A stretch of 64,000 nucleotides of DNA from positions 434,001 through 498,000 of the forward strand of contig NZ_JABURY010000006.1 of the NCBI RefSeq assembly GCF_014489845.1. The letters run 5' to 3'. The translations under genes were made by a program, and so were the position numbers. Under the pieces are notes generated by a model. That model searched no databases and was not told where the DNA came from. It saw nothing but the letters and a program-made list of their open reading frames with translations. The DNA comes from Frischella japonica. GTDB lineage: Bacteria; Pseudomonadota; Gammaproteobacteria; Enterobacterales; Orbaceae. Position 1 is the stretch's first letter. Each line of letters begins with the position of its first letter. This document shows, piece after piece, positions 29,143-38,996 of the stretch.

Positions 29143-29407
29143 TTGAAGATTAAGTTTGAATTGTTGTGTTTTATTTCAACTAACGAGTCAAATATCTTTT
29201 GTTTTCTAAGATTTTAACTTTTATCTTGATGATCAATTAATAAATACATTTTAGTTTCACAATTAAAATTGTATTAAGATAAAGGGTATCAAATTTTTAT
29301 CAGAATAATATTTTGGGATACTGAGAAAAGATTACAAAACTCAATAGCTATTCCAAAAACAATTTATATAATATTTCCTCTAAATTTTCACTTGGTATTG
29401 ACTGATA
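29143..29407. other. Non-coding gap
   Basis: AT-rich DNA between endA and a decayed repressor gene. No gene, hairpin with a T-run or repeat was recognised. Confidence 0.4.
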
Positions 29408-30040
29408 CTATCTTTTACGTCGGCATATTCTATGCTCTACCATGGTACCGATAAGTCTAATTTCTTGGTTTAATATATTCAATTTTGTGTAATTGGGATT
29501 CAATCGAATAAGTTCAAATTGCATTCTATTTTGATTATCATACCCAGTTCACGTTATTTTTTAAAAGTTGCTTCCGCTTCGCCATACATTGCTGTGATAA
29601 ACATCATCAGATGTAGGTTTCGCTGCAGGATCAATAAATACAATATCACATTCTTTAAACTCTGGTTTCATTGTGTCACTTTTTATTTTTAACGCAAATG
29701 CCTCCCTGATAATGCTAATGAAGTCATAATATAATCAAATCCTGTTGAACCTTGAAATTCCCAGATTTCTCGTAACATCGCTGCTTGCAAATAAATAATA
29801 AGAGGTATCTGATGAGATAATATTTCTACATTATTAATTTTTTTTCTTTTCACTAAGTAACCACGCTATTTCACAATTAAGCGTAATCGATAGTTCATAT
29901 AAATTTCTTGGTTTTTTGGTTTCAGCTGATTTTATAGCCTGATAGGATTGTTGTTTTATTAAAACTTGTTCAGCCACTTCGCGTTCTATTAAATCTAACG
30001 GTTCTCTTTTTGTCTTAATTCTTCGACTTATATTATTCAT
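29408..30040 (-). pseudogene. Decayed XRE/S24 (cI-like) repressor
   Basis: Pieces of one phage-type repressor lie in order in different frames. The first 68 codons (29834-30040) keep an HTH region (QQSYQAIKSAETKKPRNLYEL and EIAWLL). Further on come SDTMKPEFKECDIVFIDPAAKPT, where active members have GDSM, and the C-terminal QFELIRLNPNYTKLN and IGTMVEHRICR ending at 29408. At least two frame changes separate them. It is not the copy at 15039, whose HTH is different. It looks like a leftover of a prophage or plasmid. Confidence 0.85.
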
Positions 30041-30231
30041 TAATGTTATCTATCCGATTTTGGAATAATTTATTTATAGTTAGAGCTGTCATTGACAAAC
30101 AGTAAAAATTGTTAGAAAATACTGTATGTATATACAGTATTTTGGCGACAAATATAATAAAATGTTATTAATAATAATTAAATCAAAGAATAGATTCTTT
30201 GTTTTATAAAAATGATAAGGATGATAGGAAA

Positions 30232-30417
30232 ATGATGTACGAGATTACAGCGGAAGTTAAAAAAGGTATGCAATCATGGGGCAATATTAAATTACGTCGT
30301 GATTATGCAATGACCAAGGAGGATTTAATCCAGACACTTGAAAAAACTGAAATCGATTTTGATTGTTTTATCAAAACAGATATTTCAGTGAAAAATTTTC
30401 AATGTATTAAACTTTGA
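30232..30417 (+). CDS. Small protein of unknown function (61 aa)
   Basis: It is divergent from the decayed repressor, a position often held by phage cro-type or early genes. The ATG at 30232 follows AGGA closely; a TTG at 30199 would add 11 residues. The peptide has an N-terminal beta-like stretch (YEITAEVKKG) and a short helical part (TKEDLIQTLEKTE). I recognise no family. It may be a remnant. Confidence 0.45.
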   Translation: MMYEITAEVKKGMQSWGNIKLRRDYAMTKEDLIQTLEKTEIDFDCFIKTDISVKNFQCIKL

Positions 30418-31201
30418 TCTCTTTATTTTAAATAAAGCTATGATGTGAAAAAATCAGAATAGATTTATTATCAATTTGGCATGACAACTTATCAAAGAGC
30501 AAGGTAAGTTATTTTAAAAATATATCAAAAATTAATATAAAAAGATGTGCTAAAGATATTGATTAAACCAGCTATTAAAATGACTTCACCTTGTGTCGCG
30601 AAAACAAATCACTGACATTGATCGTAAAACACAATATACCCTTATTGATATATTAACCCCAATGGTGAAATTGGTCCTGTCATAAAGTAATGTTCAATTA
30701 TAAAACAAGCAATAAGTCAGACAGACTTGAAATCATACAGTTTGAGCTGGTTGTTAATGATAACGATAATCTCATGATTGATTCAGCAATGACAAATTTA
30801 GGTAAACAAAAAACTATCAAGATCAATATCAGGTACTTAAAAGTTATTCTTTTTAAGAATATATCGCAGTAAAAAAATTATGATTGTATGCGATCTTTGA
30901 TTCATTTGGCAAAATTAACGTATTCGTGTGGAGAAGCTATAAAACTTATAAAATTATGTAGAGAAAATATATATTAGCGATGCAAACAATGCTGACAGGA
31001 ATTGAACTAGATTTATTTGAGAATAGGATACGAAATTGCTCTTCACAATGTCATAATGTTGAATATTTTGTTGTTTTATTTGCATAATCAAATAGTTAAT
31101 TTGGTTATATACTCAGTGTCAATTTAATTCGCCAAAATGTTTATGATTAACGATCATAGACATGTCTTTTAATGTGATAGAGATTATTTTGAATTATTTA
31201 T
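30418..31201. other. Gene-poor, probably decayed DNA
   Basis: About 780 nt with no convincing gene. An ORF at 30690-30872 has no start signal or recognised motif. A short stretch near 30600-30690 reads as protein-like fragments in two frames (DRKTQYTLIDILTP, then NGEIGPVIK), suggesting another broken gene I cannot name. Confidence 0.4.
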
Positions 31202-31232
31202 AAAAAAGCCAATATTATCTATCTTATTGGCT
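31202..31232 (-). terminator. Terminator of tcyP
   Basis: On the minus strand an 8-bp stem (AGCCAATA with TATTGGCT) is followed by six T. It lies 11 nt after the tcyP stop codon. Confidence 0.8.
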
Positions 31233-31242
31233 TAGCAATAGT

Positions 31243-32610
31243 TTAATTTACTTCAATTTGATTTTTATCTATTTGATTAAGTAAATGACTTGTTATGATA
31301 CCTGCTGTCATGGATCCACTAACATTTAAGGCAGTTCTTCCCATATCGATAATAGGTTCAATCGATATTAAAAGCGCGACGAGTTCAATCGGTAAGCCCA
31401 TCACTGGTAAAACAATTAATGCCGCATATGTAGCGCCTCCGCCAACACCAGCAACTCCGATCGAACTTATGGTTACAACTAAAACTAACATAATCATAAA
31501 TGATAAATTCAATTCTATGTTTACCGTTGGGGCAATCATCATCGCTAGCATCGCAGGATAAATACCAGCACAACCATTTTGCCCAATCGTGGCACCAAAT
31601 GATGCTGCAAAACTCGCAATACTTTTTGATACACCAAACCGTTTTTCTTGAGTTTGAATATTCAACGGAATCGATGCGGCACTGGAGCGGCTGGTAAAGG
31701 CAAAACTCATTACTGGTATTATTTTTTTAAAGTAGCCGATGAATGATTCACCAAATAAAGCAATTAAAAATCCGTGAATAATAAACATAATAGCTATCGC
31801 GGTATATGAAGCAATAATAAAGATTCCCAACGAAATAATACTTTTTGCGTCTGAAGTGGCTGCCATTTTTGTCATTAGAGCAAAAATACCAAAAGGGGTT
31901 AATTGAATAATAATTCGCACCAATTTCATAATCCATTGTTGAATAAGATTTATGCCCGATAGTAATGTGGTACCATTTTCTGGATTATCATTGATTAGTT
32001 TTAAAGCGGCAATGCCAAGGAAAACGCTAAAAATTACTACACCCATTATTGATGTTGATCTTAGGCCAGCTAAATCTTGAAAAGGATTGCTTGGTATAAA
32101 AGCCAGAATCATATTGGGAATATTTAATGAATCAAGTGAATTATTTTTGATATCTTGTAATTTAATTGCTCTTGTTTGTTCCAGTGAACCTAAAGCTAAT
32201 CCATCAGCAGAAAGATTAAATAAATACGAAACTAATATCGCCACAATAGCTGAGATAAATGTGGTGAATAATAAAAGGCTAATGACAGAACAACTAATCT
32301 TTCCCAGTGAAGAAGCGTTATGGAGTTTGGCTACGGCACTCAGTATAGAAACAAAAATGAGTGGCATGACGACCATTTGTAAAAGTTTAACGTAGCCATT
32401 GCCAATGATATTAAACCATTCAACTGACTGATGGATAATAGTGGTATTAACGTTATGGTAGATTAATTGTAATATAATACCGAACGCTAACCCCAATATT
32501 AATGCGATAAAAACCTTACGTGATAAAGACCAATTTTTAAAATGAAGCTGAAGATAAATCAGACCACTCAATAAAAGAATAAATAAAATGATATTCAAAT
32601 AGATAGCCAT
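31243..32610 (-). CDS. tcyP: L-cystine transporter TcyP (YdjN), DAACS family
   Basis: This sodium- or proton-coupled symporter of the dicarboxylate/amino-acid:cation family imports cystine. The 455-aa protein shares long blocks with E. coli YdjN/TcyP: WFNIIGNGYVKLLQMVVMPL, FAFTSRSSAASIPLN, FAASFGATIGQNGCAG and IGVAGVGGGATYAALIVLP. About eight helices and two re-entrant loops are expected. It is a single gene with its own terminator. Cystine would feed glutathione synthesis. Confidence 0.94.
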   Translation of the reverse strand: MAIYLNIILFILLLSGLIYLQLHFKNWSLSRKVFIALILGLAFGIILQLIYHNVNTTIIHQSVEWFNIIGNGYVKLLQMVVMPLIFVSILSAVAKLHNASSLGKISCSVISLLLFTTFISAIVAILVSYLFNLSADGLALGSLEQTRAIKLQDIKNNSLDSLNIPNMILAFIPSNPFQDLAGLRSTSIMGVVIFSVFLGIAALKLINDNPENGTTLLSGINLIQQWIMKLVRIIIQLTPFGIFALMTKMAATSDAKSIISLGIFIIASYTAIAIMFIIHGFLIALFGESFIGYFKKIIPVMSFAFTSRSSAASIPLNIQTQEKRFGVSKSIASFAASFGATIGQNGCAGIYPAMLAMMIAPTVNIELNLSFMIMLVLVVTISSIGVAGVGGGATYAALIVLPVMGLPIELVALLISIEPIIDMGRTALNVSGSMTAGIITSHLLNQIDKNQIEVN

Positions 32611-32771
32611 AGTATGTCCTGAAAAGAATTGATTGATTCAGTTTAACAAAACAATTGCTCTCATATTATGAAGAATAGGAATATTGTTATAAAGAAAGGG
32701 CATAAGTGAAGTAGTGATAAAAAAAGTGAAATCCCATGTATCGATTCGGCGATTAATAAGAATAACATCAA

Positions 32772-32789
32772 CACGATCAATTAATCGTG
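32772..32789. promoter_or_regulatory. Inverted repeat upstream of the amino-acid ABC operon
   Basis: CACGAT and ATCGTG flank a 6-nt centre (18 bp in all). It lies about 105 nt before the substrate-binding gene and 160 nt from the divergent tcyP. It could be an operator for either gene; the regulator is unknown. Confidence 0.4.
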
Positions 32790-32895
32790 ACATTGTTTAA
32801 TATAATAACCAGTTATAACGATGTAATTTTAAGTTATTTAGTATTTATAGTGTTCATTGTTAAACTTTAATCAAATGGTAAATGAGGGTAAAACA

Positions 32896-33744
32896 ATGAT
32901 ATTTAAGCTAAAAAATTTTTTGAAAAACTTAACAATAGGATTAACTTTATTAGCTAATGCTGTAGCAATAAATTATGCTTATGCCGATCGATTAGATGAT
33001 ATTGAAAAACGCGGTGAGATAAAAATTGCTGTCTTTGATAGTAACCCACCTTTTGGCTATATTGATGAAAAAACTAATCAAATTATTGGTCTTGATGTGG
33101 ATTACGCTATGGCAATAGCTAATGCGTTGAATTTAAAACTCAAATTAGTATCAACCAATCCAGCCAATAGAATACCGCTATTAATTTCCCAGAAAGCAGA
33201 TTTAATTGTTGCTAATTTTACTGTTACAGAGGAACGTTCTAAAGCAGTTGACTTTAGTGTACCGTATTTTGCGACTGGTCAAAAATTTATCGCAAAAAAA
33301 GGTGTAATAAAAACACCAGATGATATAAAAACTTTACGCATTGGAGCTGATAAAGGAACCGTTATGGAAATCACCTTACGCGAAAAATATCCAACAGCGA
33401 AAGTGATATCTTATGATGATACACCATTTGCATTTGCTGCTTTACGTAATGGGGTTGTACAAGCGATTACGCAAGATGATGCCAAATTAGTAGGATTACT
33501 GGCGAATATTCCACAAGTTCAACGCGATGAATTCGAAATTTCACCATTTAGTATTACCAAAGAGTATCAAGCCGTCGGGTTGCCAAAGGGAGAAACCCGA
33601 TTAAAGGAAAAGGTTAATCAAATACTGTTAGCACTGGAACAAGATGGCGAAGCGCTAACCATTTATAATCGATGGTTTGGGCCACAGACATCATCAGCAA
33701 TGCCAAGAGGTGATTTCAAAATTGGTGATGGATCACTATATTAG
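32896..33744 (+). CDS. Amino-acid ABC transporter substrate-binding protein (family 3)
   Basis: A periplasmic binding protein of 282 aa with a signal peptide ending near AYA (about residue 30). IKIAVFDSNPPFGYIDEKTNQIIGLDVDYAMAIA and DLIVANFTVTEERSKAVDFSVPY are the family-3 signature. The ATG at 32896 has a GAGGG site; the longer TTG start does not give a better signal peptide. The family mostly binds polar amino acids, but the ligand is not known. Two permease genes follow. Confidence 0.93.
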   Translation: MIFKLKNFLKNLTIGLTLLANAVAINYAYADRLDDIEKRGEIKIAVFDSNPPFGYIDEKTNQIIGLDVDYAMAIANALNLKLKLVSTNPANRIPLLISQKADLIVANFTVTEERSKAVDFSVPYFATGQKFIAKKGVIKTPDDIKTLRIGADKGTVMEITLREKYPTAKVISYDDTPFAFAALRNGVVQAITQDDAKLVGLLANIPQVQRDEFEISPFSITKEYQAVGLPKGETRLKEKVNQILLALEQDGEALTIYNRWFGPQTSSAMPRGDFKIGDGSLY

Positions 33745-33825
33745 TAACTTAATACTGAAATTAATTTTACTAATCCTAACGGTAATGTCGCTATGGACGA
33801 TATTTTCGATTAATCAGAGTCAATT

Positions 33826-34566
33826 ATGTTTTTTCAAGAAATGTCTGAACAGTTATTAGCACCCCGTTATTTAGGCTGGTTATGGGATGGCTTTATCGTT
33901 ACGATAATGATTTCTTTTTTAACCATCCTATTTTCAACTATTTTCGGTTTTTTACTGGCTATTTTAAGCCAAAGTCAGTATCGAGTTATCCGAATTTTAA
34001 TCCGTTGTTATAATGGCATTTTTCGTTACTCACCATTATTACCACAATTATTCTTTTGGTACTTTGGTATAGGTAACATTTTACCGTTAGAATTTAAATT
34101 ATGGTTATTTGATGAACCAGCTATTGATTTAGGGTATTTAAGAATAACCATGCCATCATTTGAATTTATTATGGGATTGACTGGCTTAACATTTTATTCC
34201 ACAGCCTTTATTGCTGAAGAATTTAGAGCCGGTATGCAAGGGGTAAAACAAGGTCAACTCAGTGCCGCATTTGCTTTAGGATTATCCCATTGGCAAAGTT
34301 TTCGCTTTATTATCTTACCGCAGGCATGGCAAATTTCGTTCCCTGCATTAGTTGGTCAATATATGAACATTATCAAAAATTCATCTTTGACTATGGCTAT
34401 TGGGGTATTAGAACTTTCCTATGTATCACAACAAATTGAAACAGAAACTTTAAAAACGTTTCAAGATTATGCTTATACAACAATGATTTATATAATGGCC
34501 ATTATTATGGTAGGAACATTTGGAAATTTTTATCATCAGCGATTATTAGAAAAAGGAAAGCGATAA
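33826..34566 (+). CDS. Amino-acid ABC transporter permease 1 (GltJ-like); possible N-terminal frameshift
   Basis: A 246-aa inner-membrane permease with the EAA-type motif (RAGMQGVKQGQLSAAFALGLSHWQSFRFIILPQA) that contacts the ATPase. The start YLGWLWDGFIVTI resembles GltJ. Just upstream, another frame (ATG at 33728, overlapping the stop of the binding-protein gene) encodes a clean membrane helix, LILKLILLILTVMSLWTIFS. Adding one T to the T6 run at 33829-33834 would fuse it to this ORF. So the visible start may be secondary. It overlaps permease 2 by 1 nt. Confidence 0.88.
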   Translation: MFFQEMSEQLLAPRYLGWLWDGFIVTIMISFLTILFSTIFGFLLAILSQSQYRVIRILIRCYNGIFRYSPLLPQLFFWYFGIGNILPLEFKLWLFDEPAIDLGYLRITMPSFEFIMGLTGLTFYSTAFIAEEFRAGMQGVKQGQLSAAFALGLSHWQSFRFIILPQAWQISFPALVGQYMNIIKNSSLTMAIGVLELSYVSQQIETETLKTFQDYAYTTMIYIMAIIMVGTFGNFYHQRLLEKGKR

Positions 34567-35276
34567 TGGACTTGAGTAGCTTTAGTGATGGATTTATTGT
34601 CATAAAGAATAATTTAGCCTATTTTGTATGGGGGAATTATCCGGAAGGTTCCATTGGTGGCATTATATTAACACTCATCTTAAGCTTAAGTGCTATCATT
34701 ATTGCTTCTGTGTTTGGAGTTATTGCCGGTATTGGTTTAACCATTTTGATCGGATGGCAACATAAATTGTTAGTATTAATACTTAGTTTTTTACGTGCTA
34801 TACCTATTTTAATGTTAATTTTTTGGACTTTTTTTCTATTACCGATGATATTCAATGTGGATGTCCCTGCCATAGCAACGGTAATACTGGCTTTAGCGTT
34901 AATTGGAAGCGCTTATATTGCTTATGCTGTTTATGCTGGAATGATAACAGTCTCCGTTGAGCAATGGCAAGCAGCGTATTCTTTGGGACTTAACCGCCAA
35001 CAAGTTATTCGTTATATCATTTTGCCACAGGCAATAAGAATGATGATGCCATCATTTGTCAATCAATGGGTATCATTGATTAAAGATAGTTCTTTAGCAT
35101 ACATTGTCAGTGTCGCTGAATTTACTTTTTTAGCCACTAAAGTGAATAATAGAAGTATGGTATATCCAACAGAGATATTTTTATTTGTCATTGTTGTCTA
35201 TTTTATAATCTGTTATGCACTCAATCTTTTGGTTAGTTGTTTGACCAAACGAAAAAAACCGCTGATGTTCAACTAA
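34566..35276 (+). CDS. Amino-acid ABC transporter permease 2 (GltK-like)
   Basis: The second half of the membrane channel, 236 aa and about five helices. The cytoplasmic EAA loop reads WQAAYSLGLNRQQVIRYIILPQAIRMMMPSF, and FLRAIPILMLIFW is typical. It starts in the stop of permease 1 (TAATG). No ATP-binding gene follows, so the ATPase must be encoded elsewhere or be shared. Confidence 0.92.
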   Translation: MDLSSFSDGFIVIKNNLAYFVWGNYPEGSIGGIILTLILSLSAIIIASVFGVIAGIGLTILIGWQHKLLVLILSFLRAIPILMLIFWTFFLLPMIFNVDVPAIATVILALALIGSAYIAYAVYAGMITVSVEQWQAAYSLGLNRQQVIRYIILPQAIRMMMPSFVNQWVSLIKDSSLAYIVSVAEFTFLATKVNNRSMVYPTEIFLFVIVVYFIICYALNLLVSCLTKRKKPLMFN

Positions 35277-35908
35277 ATAAATTTTAATATTTTTCTGGCT
35301 ATTACTATGTTAAGTGTGATTAACTTATTGATCATTTTTACTGATTGATTTTTTTATAAATGATTTAATTAAGGACTAACTATAAGTTAAGATCATTTTA
35401 TAAATATGATTAATATCAAAAACCTACAAAGGTTTATTGACCCATAAATGTTTTAACAAATAAAGTGATGGTTTATAAACCATCTATTCAATAGCTGAAA
35501 CTGATCTTGCCAAACTAGAAGATATTTATTGTAAGTATGTAATCAAAATAGTTAAATCTGGGGGAATCTTTTCATCGTAATAAAATTAGAGATAAGCTAA
35601 TTTGACATCATAAAATGGTGGGTTATATTTTAGTGTTTATAAATATTTGGATTATGATACGTTACTAAATTAAATAGTGTAACGAATTAGCTTAGACAGA
35701 GGTTAAATACATCATCTTACCATGCTCTAAGGCTTGTATAATGTTGTACTGTTAATTATTTAACGCATGAATGGTATTTATTAATAATGCCAAGTTAGCC
35801 ATATTTATACTATGACCTAACTTGATACTATCTATATCATCTGAACTGCAAAATCAACTTAATAAATGACAAGATTTATTCTACTATAAGGAATATCGTA
35901 ATCGCTGA
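35277..35908. other. Intergenic DNA after the ABC permease genes
   Basis: About 630 AT-rich nt with no ORF of note. The ATPase gene expected here is absent, and I see no remnant of Walker motifs in either strand. No terminator with a T-run was found. Confidence 0.4.
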
Positions 35909-36370
35909 TTAATCTTTATCATCACAATTAACTTTATGTTCTCGATAAATAACTTTATTATATGCAAAATCGATGTCACGGTGTTCTATAACTTTGCCAT
36001 TACGAATAAAAAACCAATATTTTTTAAATGGTTTATAGTAACCTTCATTTTTTATACCATTAATATTTGCACAAACCGAATAACCATAAATGGCTTCCTG
36101 ATTTTCTGAATCCGTTACTAAATATTCTTCACGAGGCGAACTGATTGATAAATAATTAATTGATTTTGGGTTGTCAAAAAACTTTTTACCCCATTTTTTT
36201 ATGATTTCAGGATAATTAGTTGGATATGAACCAAAATCTGCATGAGTAAGATCGGGTCGCCAATTAGGATCGGTTGACTTAGTGCCTGAGCAAGCTATAA
36301 GTAAACAGGCTAAAGTTGATATAGTTAAAATTTTTTTCAAATTATTTGCCCTTATTTTTATAATGACCAA
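35909..36370 (-). CDS. Predicted lipoprotein of unknown function
   Basis: The 153-aa protein has a type II signal peptide with lipobox LLIAC (cysteine 27). After cleavage the mature part is about 126 aa, with RPDLTHADFGSYPTNYPEIIKKW and the C-terminal RNGKVIEHRDIDFAYNKVIYREHKVNC. I recognise no family. Two more cysteines (SVCAN and VNCDD) could form a disulphide in the periplasm. It stands alone. Confidence 0.75.
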   Translation of the reverse strand: MVIIKIRANNLKKILTISTLACLLIACSGTKSTDPNWRPDLTHADFGSYPTNYPEIIKKWGKKFFDNPKSINYLSISSPREEYLVTDSENQEAIYGYSVCANINGIKNEGYYKPFKKYWFFIRNGKVIEHRDIDFAYNKVIYREHKVNCDDKD

Positions 36371-36534
36371 AATGATAGTGTAATCATGTTGGTCGTCTTA
36401 TTGTCGCCAATAGCTAATAAACGGTATACTAACTGATTTGATGTAATATTGTCTACGTAATAATTAAGATTCTAATGCTCTTTCAAATCAATAAAAAGAA
36501 TCACTTTAGAAAAAGTTATAAATCATAATTAAGT

Positions 36535-37377
36535 TTAATGCATTTCTAATGGAATTTTATGTTTTGGAACCGGAAAGGTTTTATCCAAAATGATTAAGTC
36601 TTCAGCACTTAAAGTAATATTAAGTGATTTTATATTATCTATAACATGAGTTGTTGACGATGCTTTGGGAATTGCGACAACGTTTTCTTTTTGTAGAACC
36701 CATGCTAAAGCAATCTGTGCAGGTGAAGCTTGATATTGATTAGCCATATCAATTAGTGCTTGATGTGTCAATATTCGACCACGCTCAATTGGTGAATAAG
36801 CCATTATTGGTAGGGATTTTTTACGACTCCATGGCAGTAAATCAAATTCAATGCCTCTTCGACTCAAATTATATAAGACTTGATTAGTCATAATTTGATG
36901 CTGGTCAACATAAGATTCTACTTCGAGTAAATCATCTAAATCAAAATTACTCACCCCCCAACGTTTAATTTTGCCTTGTTCAACTAAAGTTTGTAAGGCA
37001 TCAAAAGTTTCGGTTAAGGGAACAGAGCCTCGCCAATGAAGCAAATACATATCTAGATAATCTGTTTGTAATCGTTTCAAGCTATTATGACATGCTTGAA
37101 GCGTTTTTTGATATGATGCATTAGACGGTAACACCTTACTGACAAGAAATATTTTATCTCGCACACCTTTAATAGCTTTACCTACAATAATTTCTGCACC
37201 ACCATCAGCATACATTTCTGCCGTATCGATTAATGTTAAACCATGTTCAATACCCAGTTTTAAAGCTGAAATTTCTTGCTGTTGTTGGGATGAAGATTCT
37301 CCCATAAACCATGTTCCTTGTCCTAATGCTGGGACTTTAGTTCCATCTGGTAATAATACCCATCGTTGTATAGCCAT
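36535..37377 (-). CDS. Aldo/keto reductase (YeaE-like)
   Basis: A 280-aa NADPH-dependent oxidoreductase. The AKR tetrad parts are visible: DTAEMY (Asp, Tyr), VSKVLP (Lys) and LLHWRGS (His). GQGTWFMGE and the LIDTAEMYADGGAE block match E. coli YeaE, which reduces methylglyoxal. That would complement gloB in the window. It has its own promoter region; no operon partner is apparent. Confidence 0.9.
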   Translation of the reverse strand: MAIQRWVLLPDGTKVPALGQGTWFMGESSSQQQQEISALKLGIEHGLTLIDTAEMYADGGAEIIVGKAIKGVRDKIFLVSKVLPSNASYQKTLQACHNSLKRLQTDYLDMYLLHWRGSVPLTETFDALQTLVEQGKIKRWGVSNFDLDDLLEVESYVDQHQIMTNQVLYNLSRRGIEFDLLPWSRKKSLPIMAYSPIERGRILTHQALIDMANQYQASPAQIALAWVLQKENVVAIPKASSTTHVIDNIKSLNITLSAEDLIILDKTFPVPKHKIPLEMH

Positions 37378-37656
37378 AAATCCACCTCAGTATAATTTTC
37401 ATTTACAAAGTTAACATCTCATTGTTTTATATAATATTTTAATGATGAAACTTCAATAAGGATACTGTTATATTATCCTAAATTTGTAATGAACAATTTT
37501 TTTTATGCCAAAGTGTGTCGCTAATAACGGATTCGAACCGTTTTTTAGGATATAAATTTCCAGTCATTACATAACCTCACCAATCATCATTTAAATAAAT
37601 TTGAAAAGTTTCATCTGTTAATATTGTTTAGAGAGTGCGTTAAAGTCTCACATACA

Positions 37657-38817
37657 CTAAAAATATTGTTTATTATTAATGACTTTTATTAGATAGTCGC
37701 GAGTTTCTTTGGCTTTAACTTGTGTGGTTAATATGCGATATATTTCCTTTGGTGTTTTATGATTAATCATGGCAATAGCTTGATTGCGATCTTTATTAAA
37801 CGTAGCTAGAACAGTTCCTGCTCCACCGTTATAAGCACTAATCACACAATATTCATTACTAATTTGATGTTTTACGCCTTGTAAATAACGATTTTTTAAA
37901 ATATCGATATAAACTGTTCCCATATGAATATTATTTTCAGGATCAAAAAGATATTCTCGATTAGGTTTGCCATTTTTTTTGTAAATAGCTTGATAAGCGT
38001 CAACTCCTGCGGTATTAGGCATAATTTGCATTAAACCCACTGCACCACTTTTACTAATCGCGTATTGGTTGAAATCACTTTCCGTTTTGATAATGGCATA
38101 AATTAGTTTTTCATCAACATGATATTTTTGAGCGTATTTTGTGACAATAGCGTGATATTTATTAGCTCGAATATTAGTGTGTTTTTTGAGCATTGGGATT
38201 TGTACATAATAAGCTGTTTTATTATTTTTTAATTGATACCTTTTAACGCCATTTTGAATTAAATAATCTGCGAATCTACTAGCGCGCCATTGCCAACGAA
38301 TGGTTTGCCCCTCATGATCAACCACTTCTCCGTAAAGATAAGGTTCGCCACCTAGTTTAATGTTATTGGTATTAAATAAATCGGTGGCGTTTGGATCATT
38401 CGGCATCAGCAAAGTCATGATGATGGCATCTTTAAGATTTTTATTCAGGTTATTCGTATCAATCGTACCAATATTTATCATCCCTTTTTCATAGTCAATA
38501 ATAGCGCGACTTTTATAATTATTAGTATATTTTACATACTCCTTGGCACTTGGTTCTTTAGCATCATGTTCACCCCAGGTTTTAGATACCGACTTTTTTA
38601 AATCGCTAAATGCTTTAGTTATATTTTCCAATTTTTTAATATCCTCATGGAGTAAATTAGGATTTTGAGCATATTGCCGAGCTTTTTGCTTGGCTAGTGT
38701 CCTAAAAGCGTTTTTAGAATTGGAAGAATTAACCGCCGTTTTTAAGTGTTGATATTCGTTAGCGGTACAGCTCAATTGGGTAACTATAATTAATAGAATG
38801 GCTAAAATCTTTTTCAT
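37657..38817 (-). CDS. mltC: Membrane-bound lytic murein transglycosylase C
   Basis: An outer-membrane lipoprotein (lipobox TQLSC, cysteine 17) that cleaves peptidoglycan. The N-terminal domain of about 190 aa is DUF3393-like (KTWGEHDAKEPSAKEYVKYT). The SLT domain follows, with the catalytic glutamate in AIIKTESDFNQYAIS and the motifs GAVGLMQIMP and SAYNGGAGTVLATF. It has 386 aa, longer than E. coli MltC (359). It is monocistronic. Confidence 0.94.
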   Translation of the reverse strand: MKKILAILLIIVTQLSCTANEYQHLKTAVNSSNSKNAFRTLAKQKARQYAQNPNLLHEDIKKLENITKAFSDLKKSVSKTWGEHDAKEPSAKEYVKYTNNYKSRAIIDYEKGMINIGTIDTNNLNKNLKDAIIMTLLMPNDPNATDLFNTNNIKLGGEPYLYGEVVDHEGQTIRWQWRASRFADYLIQNGVKRYQLKNNKTAYYVQIPMLKKHTNIRANKYHAIVTKYAQKYHVDEKLIYAIIKTESDFNQYAISKSGAVGLMQIMPNTAGVDAYQAIYKKNGKPNREYLFDPENNIHMGTVYIDILKNRYLQGVKHQISNEYCVISAYNGGAGTVLATFNKDRNQAIAMINHKTPKEIYRILTTQVKAKETRDYLIKVINNKQYF

Positions 38818-38951
38818 TTAAACTAATTTAATTTTTATTATGCTTTTATTCTTAAATCGCATTATAAAACAATTGAAAACACATAAAAATAGAATTTAAA
38901 TATAAAAATTAAATTAAAAAAGTGGATAAATTTAAAACGAAAGGTAATTTT

Positions 38952-38982
38952 AAAAAAAGTTACGCATTATCGTGCGTAACTT
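38952..38982 (-). terminator. Terminator of the MFS gene
   Basis: On the minus strand a perfect 10-bp stem (AAGTTACGCA with TGCGTAACTT) is followed by T-rich sequence. It lies 15 nt after the stop codon. Confidence 0.85.
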
Positions 38983-38996
38983 AATATTTGGTTAAT

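Noticed and set aside
30690-30872. 60-aa ORF
   Set aside because: No ribosome-binding site, no recognisable motif, and it lies in probably decayed DNA.
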